Shown here one piece after another: positions 1-7,310 of a DNA stretch of 13,591 nt; position 1 is the stretch's first letter, and the number at the start of each line of letters is the position of its first letter. The DNA is from Desulfobacula sp. GTDB taxonomy: Bacteria > Desulfobacterota > Desulfobacteria > Desulfobacterales > Desulfobacteraceae. The DNA lies in contig NZ_JAIOSW010000027.1 of NCBI RefSeq assembly GCF_021107415.1, positions 1 to 13,591 on the forward strand, written 5' to 3'. A program made the position numbers and the translations under genes. The notes under the pieces were generated by a model that was given only the letters and a program-made list of their open reading frames with translations, made no database searches and was not told the origin of the DNA.

Positions 1-1908
1 GTTCAGGATCTGCTCACATCTGAAACAAATCTTGTGGAAACCTATCCCTTGCGCTGGATGGCCATTAAGCTCATGGAAGGAGATGAGGCCATCCAGAAGC
101 TGATCCGAAAAAAAGCATCGCATCCAGACCAAATTCTGACCAAAATTGAGATTCTCAGAGACAAATTCGATGCAGCCTTTGATGAAAAAACTGATATGTA
201 TGTTGCCCAATGCCGGTATGTGGCAGCAGAAGGTGTGTGCAGGCCCTGTCTGACCCGTTCTGCTAAATCCGGGAGACCCCTTTCAGACAGAATTGATAAC
301 CTGGTCTGCCATAAATTTTTAGGACCGGTTATCATGGTAGGGATGATCTGGCTTTTGTATTATCTATCCATTGTTCAGGGCTATAACCTGACTAATTACA
401 CCTGGCCCTTTCTGGCCAAGCTGCGGAATATCACGGCGGGGATCATGCCTGATCCCGGATTTATAGATATACCCCTGATCAGGGCCTTTACCCTGTGGAT
501 AGTGGACTCGGTCAATGCCCTGCTGAATTATATCCCTATCTTTTTTATCCTTTTCGGGCTTATTGCCATCCTGGAAGACAGTGGATACATGCCCCGCATG
601 GCCTTTATCATGGACCGGCTGTTCAACCGTTTCGGCCTCCACGGCCAGTCCACCCTGCCCATGGTGCTGGGAGGTATTTATGTCGGGGGATGTGCGGTTC
701 CCGGTGTCATGTCCTGCAAGGGCATACCCGATGAACGCTCCCGTCTGGCCACTATTTTGATCATTCCCATGCTCAACTGCCTGGCCAAAATCCCCCTGTA
801 TGTACTGCTGATCAATATTTATTTTGCCCAGTACAAGGGATTGACCATGTTTTTTATCTCCACCATCAGTCTGTTGATGGTGCTGCCCGTGTCAAAAATT
901 TTGACCCTGACGGTTTTAAAGGACAAAGAAACCGCACCCTTTGTCATGGAAATGCCTCCTTACCATCTGCCTACCATTCGCGGTGTTCTAGGACGCGCCA
1001 TAGAAAGGGTCTGGATGTTTATCAGAAAGATTACCACCATTGTTGTGGCTCTGGCCGTGGTCATTTTTATACTTCTACAGTTCCCCGGCATCAGCAACGA
1101 AAGAACCGAACATTATAATATCCAAAAAGACAAAGCCATTGCATCCTTCCAAAAAAAGATTGCAGGCACTCCCTATGAACAGACTTTAGAAGGAGAAAAC
1201 CTCATGGCCATGGTTCTTTACTGGGAGAATTTTAAAAATAAAAAAATGCTGGTCAAGGGTCCTGAAGCCAGTAAGGCATTGAAAGAAAAATTCAAATCCA
1301 GGAACCCTGTTTTTTACAAAATTGCCCAACCCGGCAAGGACAAAGTTGCCAGAAAAGTAAACAAAGCCTTTAAAAAACTTTTCAAGGCCAGAAAAATACT
1401 TTTACGGGAAATGCGTAAGGAACGTATTGATAAAAGCTTTTTAGGCAGCATGGGAAAAGCCATGGAGCCGATAACCCAATATGCCGGTTTTAACTGGCGG
1501 GTCAATGTAGCCTTGCTTTCCGCATTTGCAGCCAAGGAAAGTTCCGTTGCCACCCTGGGTGCCTTATATGAACAGGATGAGGCAGGTGAATCCTTAGAAA
1601 GCCGCATGGCCCGGGGAGAAAAAGGTTTTACTCCCCTGCATGCCCTGGCCCTGATAATGTTCATGGTATTATATCCGCCCTGCCTTGCCACCTCCATTGC
1701 CGTTAAATTACAGTCAGGCTCTGTAAAATGGATGATGTTTGCCATGATATACCCCATGATTCTGGGCATCATTGCGGCAACATTGATCTTCACGGGCGGA
1801 AGCGCCCTGGGACTTACAGGACTTCAGGCCATGATCGCATTCTATGTGCTGGCACTGTTCCTGACAATCATAATGGGATTTATTAAACCAAAATCAGAAT
1901 ATGTATAA
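1..1908 (+). CDS. feoB: Ferrous iron transport protein B (FeoB), 5'-truncated by window edge
   Basis: FeoB is the inner-membrane Fe(II) permease of the Feo system. The frame is open from base 1, so the gene starts upstream. The cytoplasmic G domain is outside the window and 635 residues of its end and the permease domain are present. The order of membrane segments is FeoB-like: a conserved stretch with LEDSGYMPRMAFIMDR (residues about 192-207), then the first gate region with GGCAVPGVM (cysteine at about 231), and a second gate with AAKESSVATLGALYE (about 510-524). The first gate departs from the usual GFGCNVP form, although the Cys and Pro are kept. A Lys/Arg-rich hydrophilic stretch of about 115 residues (about 364-479) sits between membrane segments, longer than in E. 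coli FeoB. It ends at TAA 15 nt before the next gene, so it is probably co-transcribed with it. The family call is firm; the exact substrate is known only from the family. Confidence 0.95.
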   Translation, partial: VQDLLTSETNLVETYPLRWMAIKLMEGDEAIQKLIRKKASHPDQILTKIEILRDKFDAAFDEKTDMYVAQCRYVAAEGVCRPCLTRSAKSGRPLSDRIDNLVCHKFLGPVIMVGMIWLLYYLSIVQGYNLTNYTWPFLAKLRNITAGIMPDPGFIDIPLIRAFTLWIVDSVNALLNYIPIFFILFGLIAILEDSGYMPRMAFIMDRLFNRFGLHGQSTLPMVLGGIYVGGCAVPGVMSCKGIPDERSRLATILIIPMLNCLAKIPLYVLLINIYFAQYKGLTMFFISTISLLMVLPVSKILTLTVLKDKETAPFVMEMPPYHLPTIRGVLGRAIERVWMFIRKITTIVVALAVVIFILLQFPGISNERTEHYNIQKDKAIASFQKKIAGTPYEQTLEGENLMAMVLYWENFKNKKMLVKGPEASKALKEKFKSRNPVFYKIAQPGKDKVARKVNKAFKKLFKARKILLREMRKERIDKSFLGSMGKAMEPITQYAGFNWRVNVALLSAFAAKESSVATLGALYEQDEAGESLESRMARGEKGFTPLHALALIMFMVLYPPCLATSIAVKLQSGSVKWMMFAMIYPMILGIIAATLIFTGGSALGLTGLQAMIAFYVLALFLTIIMGFIKPKSEYV

Positions 1909-1923
1909 AAAAGGAGAATTTAA

Positions 1924-2277
1924 ATGTTTAACAAAAAAATGCTTTTCACCGGCATACCGATCATTGGATTTCTGGCCCTTGGATTTTTGGCCCTTGGATT
2001 TTTTCCGGCAGGAATCTGTTATGCCCACACACCCTTATGTTCCTGCTATGACAATGCAGACGGCACCATTACCTGCGAAGGCGGATTTTCAGACGGTTCT
2101 TCGGCTTCTGGAGTTGAAATGAGGGTGGAGGATAAAAGCGGCAAGATACTAATCAAAGGTAAAATGGATGAAGACAGCGAATATACCTTTGACAAACCTG
2201 CTAAGGATTACAAAGTGATATTTGATGCCGGTGAAGGCCATGAGATTGAAGTGGACGGCAAGGAAATCACAGAGTGA
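1924..2277 (+). CDS. Small secreted NikL-like protein in the feo cluster
   Basis: This 117-residue protein starts at ATG after AAAAGGAG (8-nt spacing). Residues 4-34 form a signal peptide or anchor with a hydrophobic core, ending in a plausible AxA-type site (CYA before His35). The mature part begins HTPLCSCYDN and has three cysteines near its start. It then reads as a small beta-sandwich: GGFSDGSSASG, a strand pair around VEDKSGKILIKGKMD, and a final FDAGEGHEIEV. This layout resembles the carboxypeptidase-regulatory-like/NikL proteins that accompany nickel and cobalt uptake systems; that is recognition by eye, not a search. Its place directly after feoB, before a NikK-like gene, suggests a periplasmic metal-handling or accessory role. 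The signal core is built from a 15-nt tandem repeat (see findings). It could also be a generic secreted protein. Confidence 0.75.
   Translation: MFNKKMLFTGIPIIGFLALGFLALGFFPAGICYAHTPLCSCYDNADGTITCEGGFSDGSSASGVEMRVEDKSGKILIKGKMDEDSEYTFDKPAKDYKVIFDAGEGHEIEVDGKEITE
1964..2004 (+). repeat. 15-nt in-frame tandem repeat, about 2.7 copies
   Basis: Units TTGGATTTCTGGCCC (1964-1978) and TTGGATTTTTGGCCC (1979-1993) are followed by a partial third copy. They encode the repeated GFLAL of the signal-peptide core of the NikL-like gene. Loss or gain of one unit keeps the frame and changes the core by five residues. Confidence 0.85.
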
Positions 2278-2285
2278 TATGAAGT

Positions 2286-2307
2286 CCGGCAAGTCATGCC
2301 CTGCCGG
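2286..2307. other. Intergenic hairpin without T-tract
   Basis: CCGGCA (2286-2291) and TGCCGG (2302-2307) form a perfect 6-bp stem around a 10-nt loop, just after the NikL-like stop codon. No run of T follows, so it is not a classic Rho-independent terminator. It may act in mRNA processing or stability between the two genes. Confidence 0.4.
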
Positions 2308-2354
2308 TAAATATAATTAAAGAAAGACAATAAATATTAAAGGAGAATTTTTAA

Positions 2355-3167
2355 ATGAAAAAATTGTATCTTATGTTGGCAAGCCTGGCGATTCTGGCAA
2401 TGAGTATTCCCGCATCTGCCCATTTTCAAATGATTTACACTCCGGATGCAGCCTTGAATAAAGGCGGTAAAATACCTCTGGCACTGGTATTTACCCATCC
2501 TTTTGAAGCCGGTCATACCATGGATATGGGAAAACCCGAGCAGTTTTTTGTGGTCCGTTCCAGGGGTGAAAATGCACCCAAGAAAATCGATCTTCTGGAC
2601 ACCTTGAAACCCATTACCTGGACCAGCCTGACAAACTCAGGCAACGCCTGGGAAACCACCTATTCCGCCCGTGGCGGAGACCATATTTTCTGCCTGGTTC
2701 CCGATCCCTACTGGGAAGCGAATGAATCTTTTTATATCAAACAGAACACCAAGGTCATCATCAATGTAGGTGGAGAGCCTGGTGCATGGATGGAGCCGGT
2801 GGGGATTCCCACGGAAATCGTTCCTTTGGCAAAACCCTATGACCGATGGACCGGCAATGTCTTCCAGGGTCAAGTACTTCTCAACGGCAAACCTGTTGCC
2901 AACGCTGAAATTGAAATCGAATACCTGAACCACAAGCCCCTGCTGAACAAAAAAGCCTTTGCCAAAGAAGCCAGGGCAACTGCGCCCCAGGATGCATTTA
3001 TCCTCCAGACCATTTTTGCCAACAAAAACGGTGTGTTCACCTTTGGCATTCCCAAGGCAGGATGGTGGGGATTTGCAGCACTGGATCTGGACCCCGACTA
3101 TACCCACAAGGGCAAAAAATGCTCCAGGGATGCTGTTATCTGGATCAAGGCCATTGATATGAAATAA
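2355..3167 (+). CDS. Periplasmic DUF4198 (NikK/CbiK-like) protein 1
   Basis: A 270-residue secreted protein with an excellent AAAGGAG site about 9 nt before ATG. Residues 1-22 are a classic signal peptide ending PASA, so the mature protein begins with His23 (HFQMIYTPD). That start, followed by a beta-rich body with LVFTHPFEAGHTMDM (about 48-62) and a late carboxypeptidase-regulatory-like part (GQVLLNGKPVANAEIEIEYL, then a GVFTFGIPKAGWWGFAAL stretch), is typical of the DUF4198/COG5266 family. Members are described as periplasmic parts of Co/Ni uptake systems (NikK). The exposed His-rich N-terminal half suits metal binding. Here it lies in a feo cluster rather than beside an ECF transporter, so iron or another divalent metal is possible. 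A paralogue lies at 6441-7310. The 142-nt gap after it suggests a transcript boundary or a promoter for the ABC genes. Confidence 0.85.
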   Translation: MKKLYLMLASLAILAMSIPASAHFQMIYTPDAALNKGGKIPLALVFTHPFEAGHTMDMGKPEQFFVVRSRGENAPKKIDLLDTLKPITWTSLTNSGNAWETTYSARGGDHIFCLVPDPYWEANESFYIKQNTKVIINVGGEPGAWMEPVGIPTEIVPLAKPYDRWTGNVFQGQVLLNGKPVANAEIEIEYLNHKPLLNKKAFAKEARATAPQDAFILQTIFANKNGVFTFGIPKAGWWGFAALDLDPDYTHKGKKCSRDAVIWIKAIDMK

Positions 3168-3309
3168 CCCTCCCCCGTAAGTTTGTACATTCTGTGCAGA
3201 CTGACTATGCCGGATTCTGATTGAAGAATACAATGTCTCCCATGGCTCATGCTATCCATCAAACAGGGTCCGGCGTTTTTTAAAATATTTTACAGGGAAA
3301 AACAATGCC
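3168..3309 (+). other. 142-nt intergenic region before the ABC module
   Basis: This is the longest non-coding gap in the + strand train. A TACAAT at 3229-3234 could be a -10 box, but no good -35 lies at the right distance. A 6-bp inverted repeat, GCCGGA (3209-3214) and TCCGGC (3270-3275), is followed by a run of six T (3277-3282), but the loop of about 55 nt makes a terminator doubtful. A mini-ORF ATG-CCA-TGA (3305-3313) overlaps the start codon of the next gene. Confidence 0.3.
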
Positions 3310-4245
3310 ATGACACCTGTTATTGAGGTTGAACATCTGAGCCATCAATATGGGAAACAGACCATATACGAAGACTTGAACTTTACCATACCCCCCGGGA
3401 AAATCTATGGTCTTCTGGGAAAAAACGGAGTGGGCAAGACCACCCTGATCAAGATTCTCATGGGTTTTTTACGTCCTGGTGCAGGAAAATGCCGGGTGTT
3501 TGGGGAGGATTCCCATAACCTTTCCCCTGATGCAAGGACCCGCATCGGTCTTTTGTTTGAAGGTCATCTATCCTACGAATTCATGTCCATTAAACAGATT
3601 GAAAAATTTTATGCCCCCTTTTATCCAGCCTGGGACAGGGACATTTACTATCAACTGGTGAACAAGCTTAGGCTCGACCATGACCACCTGATAAAAAATA
3701 TGTCCTGCGGTCAGCGCTCCCAGGTGGTCTTAGGTCTGATCATGGCCCAGCAGCCGGAACTGCTCCTGCTGGACGACTATTCCATCGGCCTGGATGCCGG
3801 GTACCGGCGCCTGTTTTTAGATGACATGCGAGAATTTCTCAACAAGGGAAGGAACCGAACCGTGTTTCTTACTTCTCATGTGATTCAGGATATGGAAGAC
3901 TTTGTGGATGAAGTGATTTTTCTGGAACAAGGCGGAGGCCTACTGACCACATCCCTGACAAAATTTACGAGCAGGTTCCGTTGTTACAGGGTGCTCAGGG
4001 ACAAAAAAAATCAAAACCGCCTGTTCAGGCCTCAATTTGGTTCTCAATTCAATCCATTACCTGAAAACCTGATTAAAAACATTGAAGAGCATGCCGATTA
4101 CTGGGACTTTTTCAGTTTCGCCGAAAAAAACGAAGTCCGGGACGCAGTCCAAAAACAGGGTCTTGCCCTGAATGATCCAAATGACCTGAAAGAAGTGCCA
4201 ATGAGTCTTGAGGATGCATTTATCGGATACACAGGAAGATATTAA
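3310..4245 (+). CDS. ABC transporter ATP-binding protein (YtrB/exporter type) with atypical motifs
   Basis: A 311-residue single-domain ABC ATPase, the cytoplasmic motor for the permease encoded immediately downstream. Walker A is GKNGVGKT (37-44), the signature is MSCGQR (131-136, normally LSGGQ), Walker B is LLLLDD (151-156) and the switch His is H190. The usual catalytic Glu after Walker B is Asp156, and the Q-loop position appears to be Glu84 rather than Gln. After about residue 215 comes a C-terminal extension typical of ABC-2-type exporters such as YtrB and YxlF. ATG 3310 is chosen because homology begins at once (IEVEHLSHQYG); the ribosome site is a weak CAGGGA. The stop is 1 nt before the permease ATG, indicating translational coupling. 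The transported substrate cannot be read from the sequence. Confidence 0.9.
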   Translation: MTPVIEVEHLSHQYGKQTIYEDLNFTIPPGKIYGLLGKNGVGKTTLIKILMGFLRPGAGKCRVFGEDSHNLSPDARTRIGLLFEGHLSYEFMSIKQIEKFYAPFYPAWDRDIYYQLVNKLRLDHDHLIKNMSCGQRSQVVLGLIMAQQPELLLLDDYSIGLDAGYRRLFLDDMREFLNKGRNRTVFLTSHVIQDMEDFVDEVIFLEQGGGLLTTSLTKFTSRFRCYRVLRDKKNQNRLFRPQFGSQFNPLPENLIKNIEEHADYWDFFSFAEKNEVRDAVQKQGLALNDPNDLKEVPMSLEDAFIGYTGRY

Positions 4246-4246
4246 G

Positions 4247-4918
4247 ATGTTAAAAGCAATTTTTTTTAAGGAATTTTTTAAAATCCGCTGGTTGTGGCTG
4301 ATAATTCTTCTTATGAACCTGGCTCTCACAGCCTATATATTCATTACCACCCGGAACTTATTTATCCTGGACCACCCTGAAGTGGTCTGGTATCGGGTGC
4401 TCCATCTGGGGCAGATTCATTTTAAAGACTTGAAATATATCCCCTTGCTTTCAGGCATCCTTATTGCCTGTTTCCAATATTTGCCTGAAATGTGGGGAGA
4501 AAGGCTCAGACTCTCGCTGCATCTTCCGATTTCCCCCCACATACTGATCCTTGCCCATGTTTTGGTAGGGCTGACGGCTTATGGGACAGTGGCCCTGCTG
4601 GATCTTACGGCCTTGTGGGTGATCACGGCCCAATACTTTCCAAAAGAAGCCGTAATGACAAGCCTTGTAACGGCCCTGCCCTGGACCATGGCAGGGGTTG
4701 CTGCCTATCTTGGCGGTACCCTGGCCCTTCTGGAACCCAATTTCCGCCTTAAGGTATTCAACATGGCAGTTGCCGCAGGTGTGGCAGGCCTGTTTCTTCA
4801 TAACCCGAATCCCGGCAGCTATGGCCCGGCTCTCCCCTGGCTGATCTTACCCCTTTTACTCATGGTATTGTCTGTATTGCTTCCGGCCTATCGATTCCGG
4901 TACAGGAGGACTGTATAA
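4247..4918 (+). CDS. ABC-2-like permease subunit
   Basis: A 223-residue integral membrane protein with about six hydrophobic segments (roughly 15-35, 63-80, 97-120, 140-162, 170-185 and 196-215). Between the second and third lies a conserved-looking charged stretch, EMWGERLRLSLHLPISP (81-97). The start is placed at ATG 4247, one base after the ATPase stop; a longer frame from 4208 would add 13 residues that merely overlap the ATPase gene. Together with the ATPase it should form an ABC complex in the inner membrane, probably as a dimer or with the next gene product. It overlaps the following gene by one base (TAATG). I place it among ABC-2-type permeases from context and topology rather than a firm family motif, and its substrate is unknown. 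Confidence 0.75.
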   Translation: MLKAIFFKEFFKIRWLWLIILLMNLALTAYIFITTRNLFILDHPEVVWYRVLHLGQIHFKDLKYIPLLSGILIACFQYLPEMWGERLRLSLHLPISPHILILAHVLVGLTAYGTVALLDLTALWVITAQYFPKEAVMTSLVTALPWTMAGVAAYLGGTLALLEPNFRLKVFNMAVAAGVAGLFLHNPNPGSYGPALPWLILPLLLMVLSVLLPAYRFRYRRTV

Positions 4919-6204
4919 TGAAAAAATGTGCCTGTCTTTGCTTTACCCTGCTGGTGATCCTGGTATCCGCTATTTACCTGCCCATACTCTATGAAAAAAT
5001 CTTTTTCAAACAAATTAAAAAAACCCATTTGTTCTACAGTCCTGTCAGCCGGGACTTTATCTTAAAGGAAAAATTCACGGGAACTGTACCTGAACAAGCC
5101 CTGACAACATCTGTGGACCACCATACCGGCATTGCCTATCAAAAGGCTGGCAATACCTATGTCTCGCGCAGGGAATTTGAAAAGCACCTGCCCTTTATTT
5201 TTTATAAAAATATGGAAATCTGGGGACTTCTCCCCCTTGAAATAGACGGAAAAAAATTTGATAAACAGACCATCAAAAAAAACCGCCGAGTCCTGGAATT
5301 AAAGTCCGGGTACATCACTGACCGACGGCCTTTCACACCTTTATGGCCTTTGCTGGAATCCAACCCGGGTCAGGCACGCCTGGTGTTTCCAGATGACAGG
5401 TTCCGCATGACCCCAACTGCCATGGAATTTATCAATACAGATACCAACCGAGAGGATAAAGCCCTGACAAAGACTTTTACCAATGCCTTAAAAGACTGCG
5501 GCTTTATTTTTCCTGTTCAATCGGTAAACGGAAAATTTACTGTGCTCAAACCCTTTGATGAAGGCATTTTCATGGTGGATGCCAAATTTTGTGTCTTCCA
5601 TGTCAAACGGTTAAATGGAAAACCTGAAATCATTAAAACCCCCATTGATACGAATCTGAAAACCCGGTTTATCAAGATATCTGAAAACAGGCAGAAACAA
5701 TACTATGGCCTGCTGTTGACCCATACCAACCAAATCAACCTTTTGTCCTATGATAACTATAAACTGATTCCTTTGCCCCTGAAACATTATGATCCCGACT
5801 GCATGGACATCAAACTGATCTTTAATCCCCTGTTTTGCACTGCCGTGTATTCGGATCAGACAATGATAAGGGCAGTGGCAATGGACAGGAATTTTATGGT
5901 CATAAAAAAGTTTTCCCATACCATGTCCCGGGCCAGGGTAACCCTTGCAAAACAAGTATACCACACCCTGTTCCCCTTTTGCCTTCATTTTGACACAAAA
6001 AACAGCGGGTTTTTATCCATGCAGGTTCAAAGTGAAGGCAAATATGCTCTTTTGGGGCTTATTGTCTGTCTTGGTATCTTTTTTTCAAAGACCATGCTTG
6101 GAAGAAAAAAACCGCCTGGCTTATGGAAAACCGCCCTGGTAGCCACAACCGGTATTTATGGGCTCATTGCCATTAATATGATTGACCTGGATGACGAACC
6201 ATAG
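4918..6204 (+). CDS. DUF4857-like membrane-anchored protein of the ABC module
   Basis: A 428-residue protein starting at an ATG that shares one base with the permease stop, with AGGAGG at 4904-4909. Residues 6-28 form an N-terminal membrane anchor. A long mainly beta, probably periplasmic, region follows (about 35-370). Two hydrophobic segments close the protein (about 377-392 and 403-420), followed by a short acidic tail. The layout and phrases such as HLPFIFYKNMEIWGLLPLEI and FTNALKDCGFIFPVQSVNGK resemble the DUF4857 family, which I associate with ABC ATPase/permease neighbours. This assignment is from memory and needs a profile search. Tight coupling to the ATPase and permease marks it as a third subunit, perhaps a periplasmic sensing or substrate-gating part. 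No catalytic motif is visible. Confidence 0.65.
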   Translation: MKKCACLCFTLLVILVSAIYLPILYEKIFFKQIKKTHLFYSPVSRDFILKEKFTGTVPEQALTTSVDHHTGIAYQKAGNTYVSRREFEKHLPFIFYKNMEIWGLLPLEIDGKKFDKQTIKKNRRVLELKSGYITDRRPFTPLWPLLESNPGQARLVFPDDRFRMTPTAMEFINTDTNREDKALTKTFTNALKDCGFIFPVQSVNGKFTVLKPFDEGIFMVDAKFCVFHVKRLNGKPEIIKTPIDTNLKTRFIKISENRQKQYYGLLLTHTNQINLLSYDNYKLIPLPLKHYDPDCMDIKLIFNPLFCTAVYSDQTMIRAVAMDRNFMVIKKFSHTMSRARVTLAKQVYHTLFPFCLHFDTKNSGFLSMQVQSEGKYALLGLIVCLGIFFSKTMLGRKKPPGLWKTALVATTGIYGLIAINMIDLDDEP

Positions 6205-6247
6205 GGTTTAAGTCTAAGGTTTTTACACGTAAAGGAGATCAATTCAT

Positions 6248-6457
6248 ATGGAAAACATCATTATTATTCTGGCAGTCGTACTGGCTGTCTGGTATCTGTA
6301 CCGCCGGTATAAAAAAACCTTTGGTTCAGAAAATCCGTCCTGCGGTGGGAGTTGCAACGGCTGTTGTTCAAACCAGAGCATTCCGAACACTGATCCTTCT
6401 AAAAAATACACAAAACAACCAAAAAAATTTAAAGAAGAAAATGATAATGACAATTAA
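6248..6457 (+). CDS. FeoB-associated Cys-rich membrane protein
   Basis: A 69-residue protein with a perfect AAAGGAG site (6232-6238) 9 nt before ATG. One N-terminal transmembrane helix (residues 3-18) is followed by the positively charged RRYKK and a Cys-rich stretch, CGGSCNGCCSNQ, then a hydrophilic tail. This is the layout of the FeoB-associated Cys-rich membrane protein family (Pfam FeoB_associated), usually encoded right beside feoB and thought to assist Fe(II) transport, perhaps through Cys-bound iron. Here it is separated from feoB by five genes, which supports treating the whole train as one functional cluster. Its last 17 bases overlap the next gene. Confidence 0.9.
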   Translation: MENIIIILAVVLAVWYLYRRYKKTFGSENPSCGGSCNGCCSNQSIPNTDPSKKYTKQPKKFKEENDNDN

Positions 6458-7310
6458 AAATAATACCCCGGACCAACAGGCTGCAGCTTGCATTAAAGGC
6501 ATTCTCACGGCTCTCCTGCTTTTTGCATTTACAGCCCCTGCCTGCTTTGCCCACTCTTTGTTTATCCAGTCCAGCCGGTATAAGGTCAATGAAGGCAAAG
6601 CATCCCCCATGTTTTTCTGCTATGGCCACCACATTCCCGTGGATGATGGTGTGCGGAGCAAAAAACTCAAAAGCATCAAGGTTTATTCCCCCAAAGGAGA
6701 CGTCCGGGAAATAGGCATAAGGGATGAAACCTGCCTGCACTCCTATATGATTAATTATGATACCCCGGGCACTTGGATGCTCACGGCTGAAACAAATCCG
6801 GGCTATTACACAGTATACACGGATAAAAAGGGCAGAGAACGCCATACCATCAAGCCCATGAACAAAATCAGGGATAAGGCGGCGAAAATACATATAAGCC
6901 TTTATTCCAAACAATACACCAAAACCTATGTAGTGTGCGACACTCCTTCTGCTACATCTCCGCAAAAGGCCGGTCTCGCCCTGGAACTTATACCGGCAAA
7001 CGATATCTTTTCACTCAAGCCCGGCGAAAACCTGGAACTAAATGTCTATCAGAACGGCAAACTTTTCACGGGGCAAGGCACCTGGGATGCAACGTACAAC
7101 GGCTTCTCTACTATTGCTGAAAATATGTTCCACCCCAAAACCCAGGTTAACGGCAGCCGGATCACCATCCCCATCCCAAATCCCGGCCGGTGGTTTATCC
7201 GTTACTTTGTCAAAGTGCCGGCACCGGAAGAAGAAAGACAGACATACAAACAGATGAAACTCACCGCCACCCTGGTGTTCCAGGTTGATAATGAACGGAA
7301 AAAATTATAA
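6441..7310 (+). CDS. Periplasmic DUF4198 (NikK/CbiK-like) protein 2
   Basis: A 289-residue secreted protein, a distant paralogue of the gene at 2355-3167. The start is ATG 6441 or 6447; AAAGAAG just upstream suits 6447 slightly better. A frame open further upstream from 6321 is rejected because it only re-reads the Cys-rich gene. The signal peptide is residues 1-37, ending ACFA, and the mature chain begins with His38 (HSLFIQSSRYKVNEG), the same pattern as its paralogue. FCYGHHIPVDDGV and TPGTWMLTAETNPGYYTVYTD are typical of DUF4198. It overlaps the FeoB-associated gene by 17 nt and the next gene by 1 nt (TAATG), so translation is probably coupled. The expected role is periplasmic binding or delivery of a divalent metal; Ni/Co is the family precedent and iron is suggested by the cluster. 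Confidence 0.85.
   Translation: MIMTIKNNTPDQQAAACIKGILTALLLFAFTAPACFAHSLFIQSSRYKVNEGKASPMFFCYGHHIPVDDGVRSKKLKSIKVYSPKGDVREIGIRDETCLHSYMINYDTPGTWMLTAETNPGYYTVYTDKKGRERHTIKPMNKIRDKAAKIHISLYSKQYTKTYVVCDTPSATSPQKAGLALELIPANDIFSLKPGENLELNVYQNGKLFTGQGTWDATYNGFSTIAENMFHPKTQVNGSRITIPIPNPGRWFIRYFVKVPAPEEERQTYKQMKLTATLVFQVDNERKKL

Noticed and set aside
2637..3233. 198-codon open frame on the minus strand
   Set aside because: It lies antisense across the well-supported DUF4198 gene, has no ribosome site and no recognisable domain.
4208..4246. 13-residue upstream extension of the ABC permease
   Set aside because: It lies wholly inside the ATPase gene and lacks a ribosome site; ATG 4247 directly after the ATPase stop is the natural coupled start.
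6321..6440. Upstream extension of the second DUF4198 gene
   Set aside because: The extra residues re-read the Cys-rich FeoB-associated gene in another frame, and the signal peptide only makes sense from 6441 or 6447.
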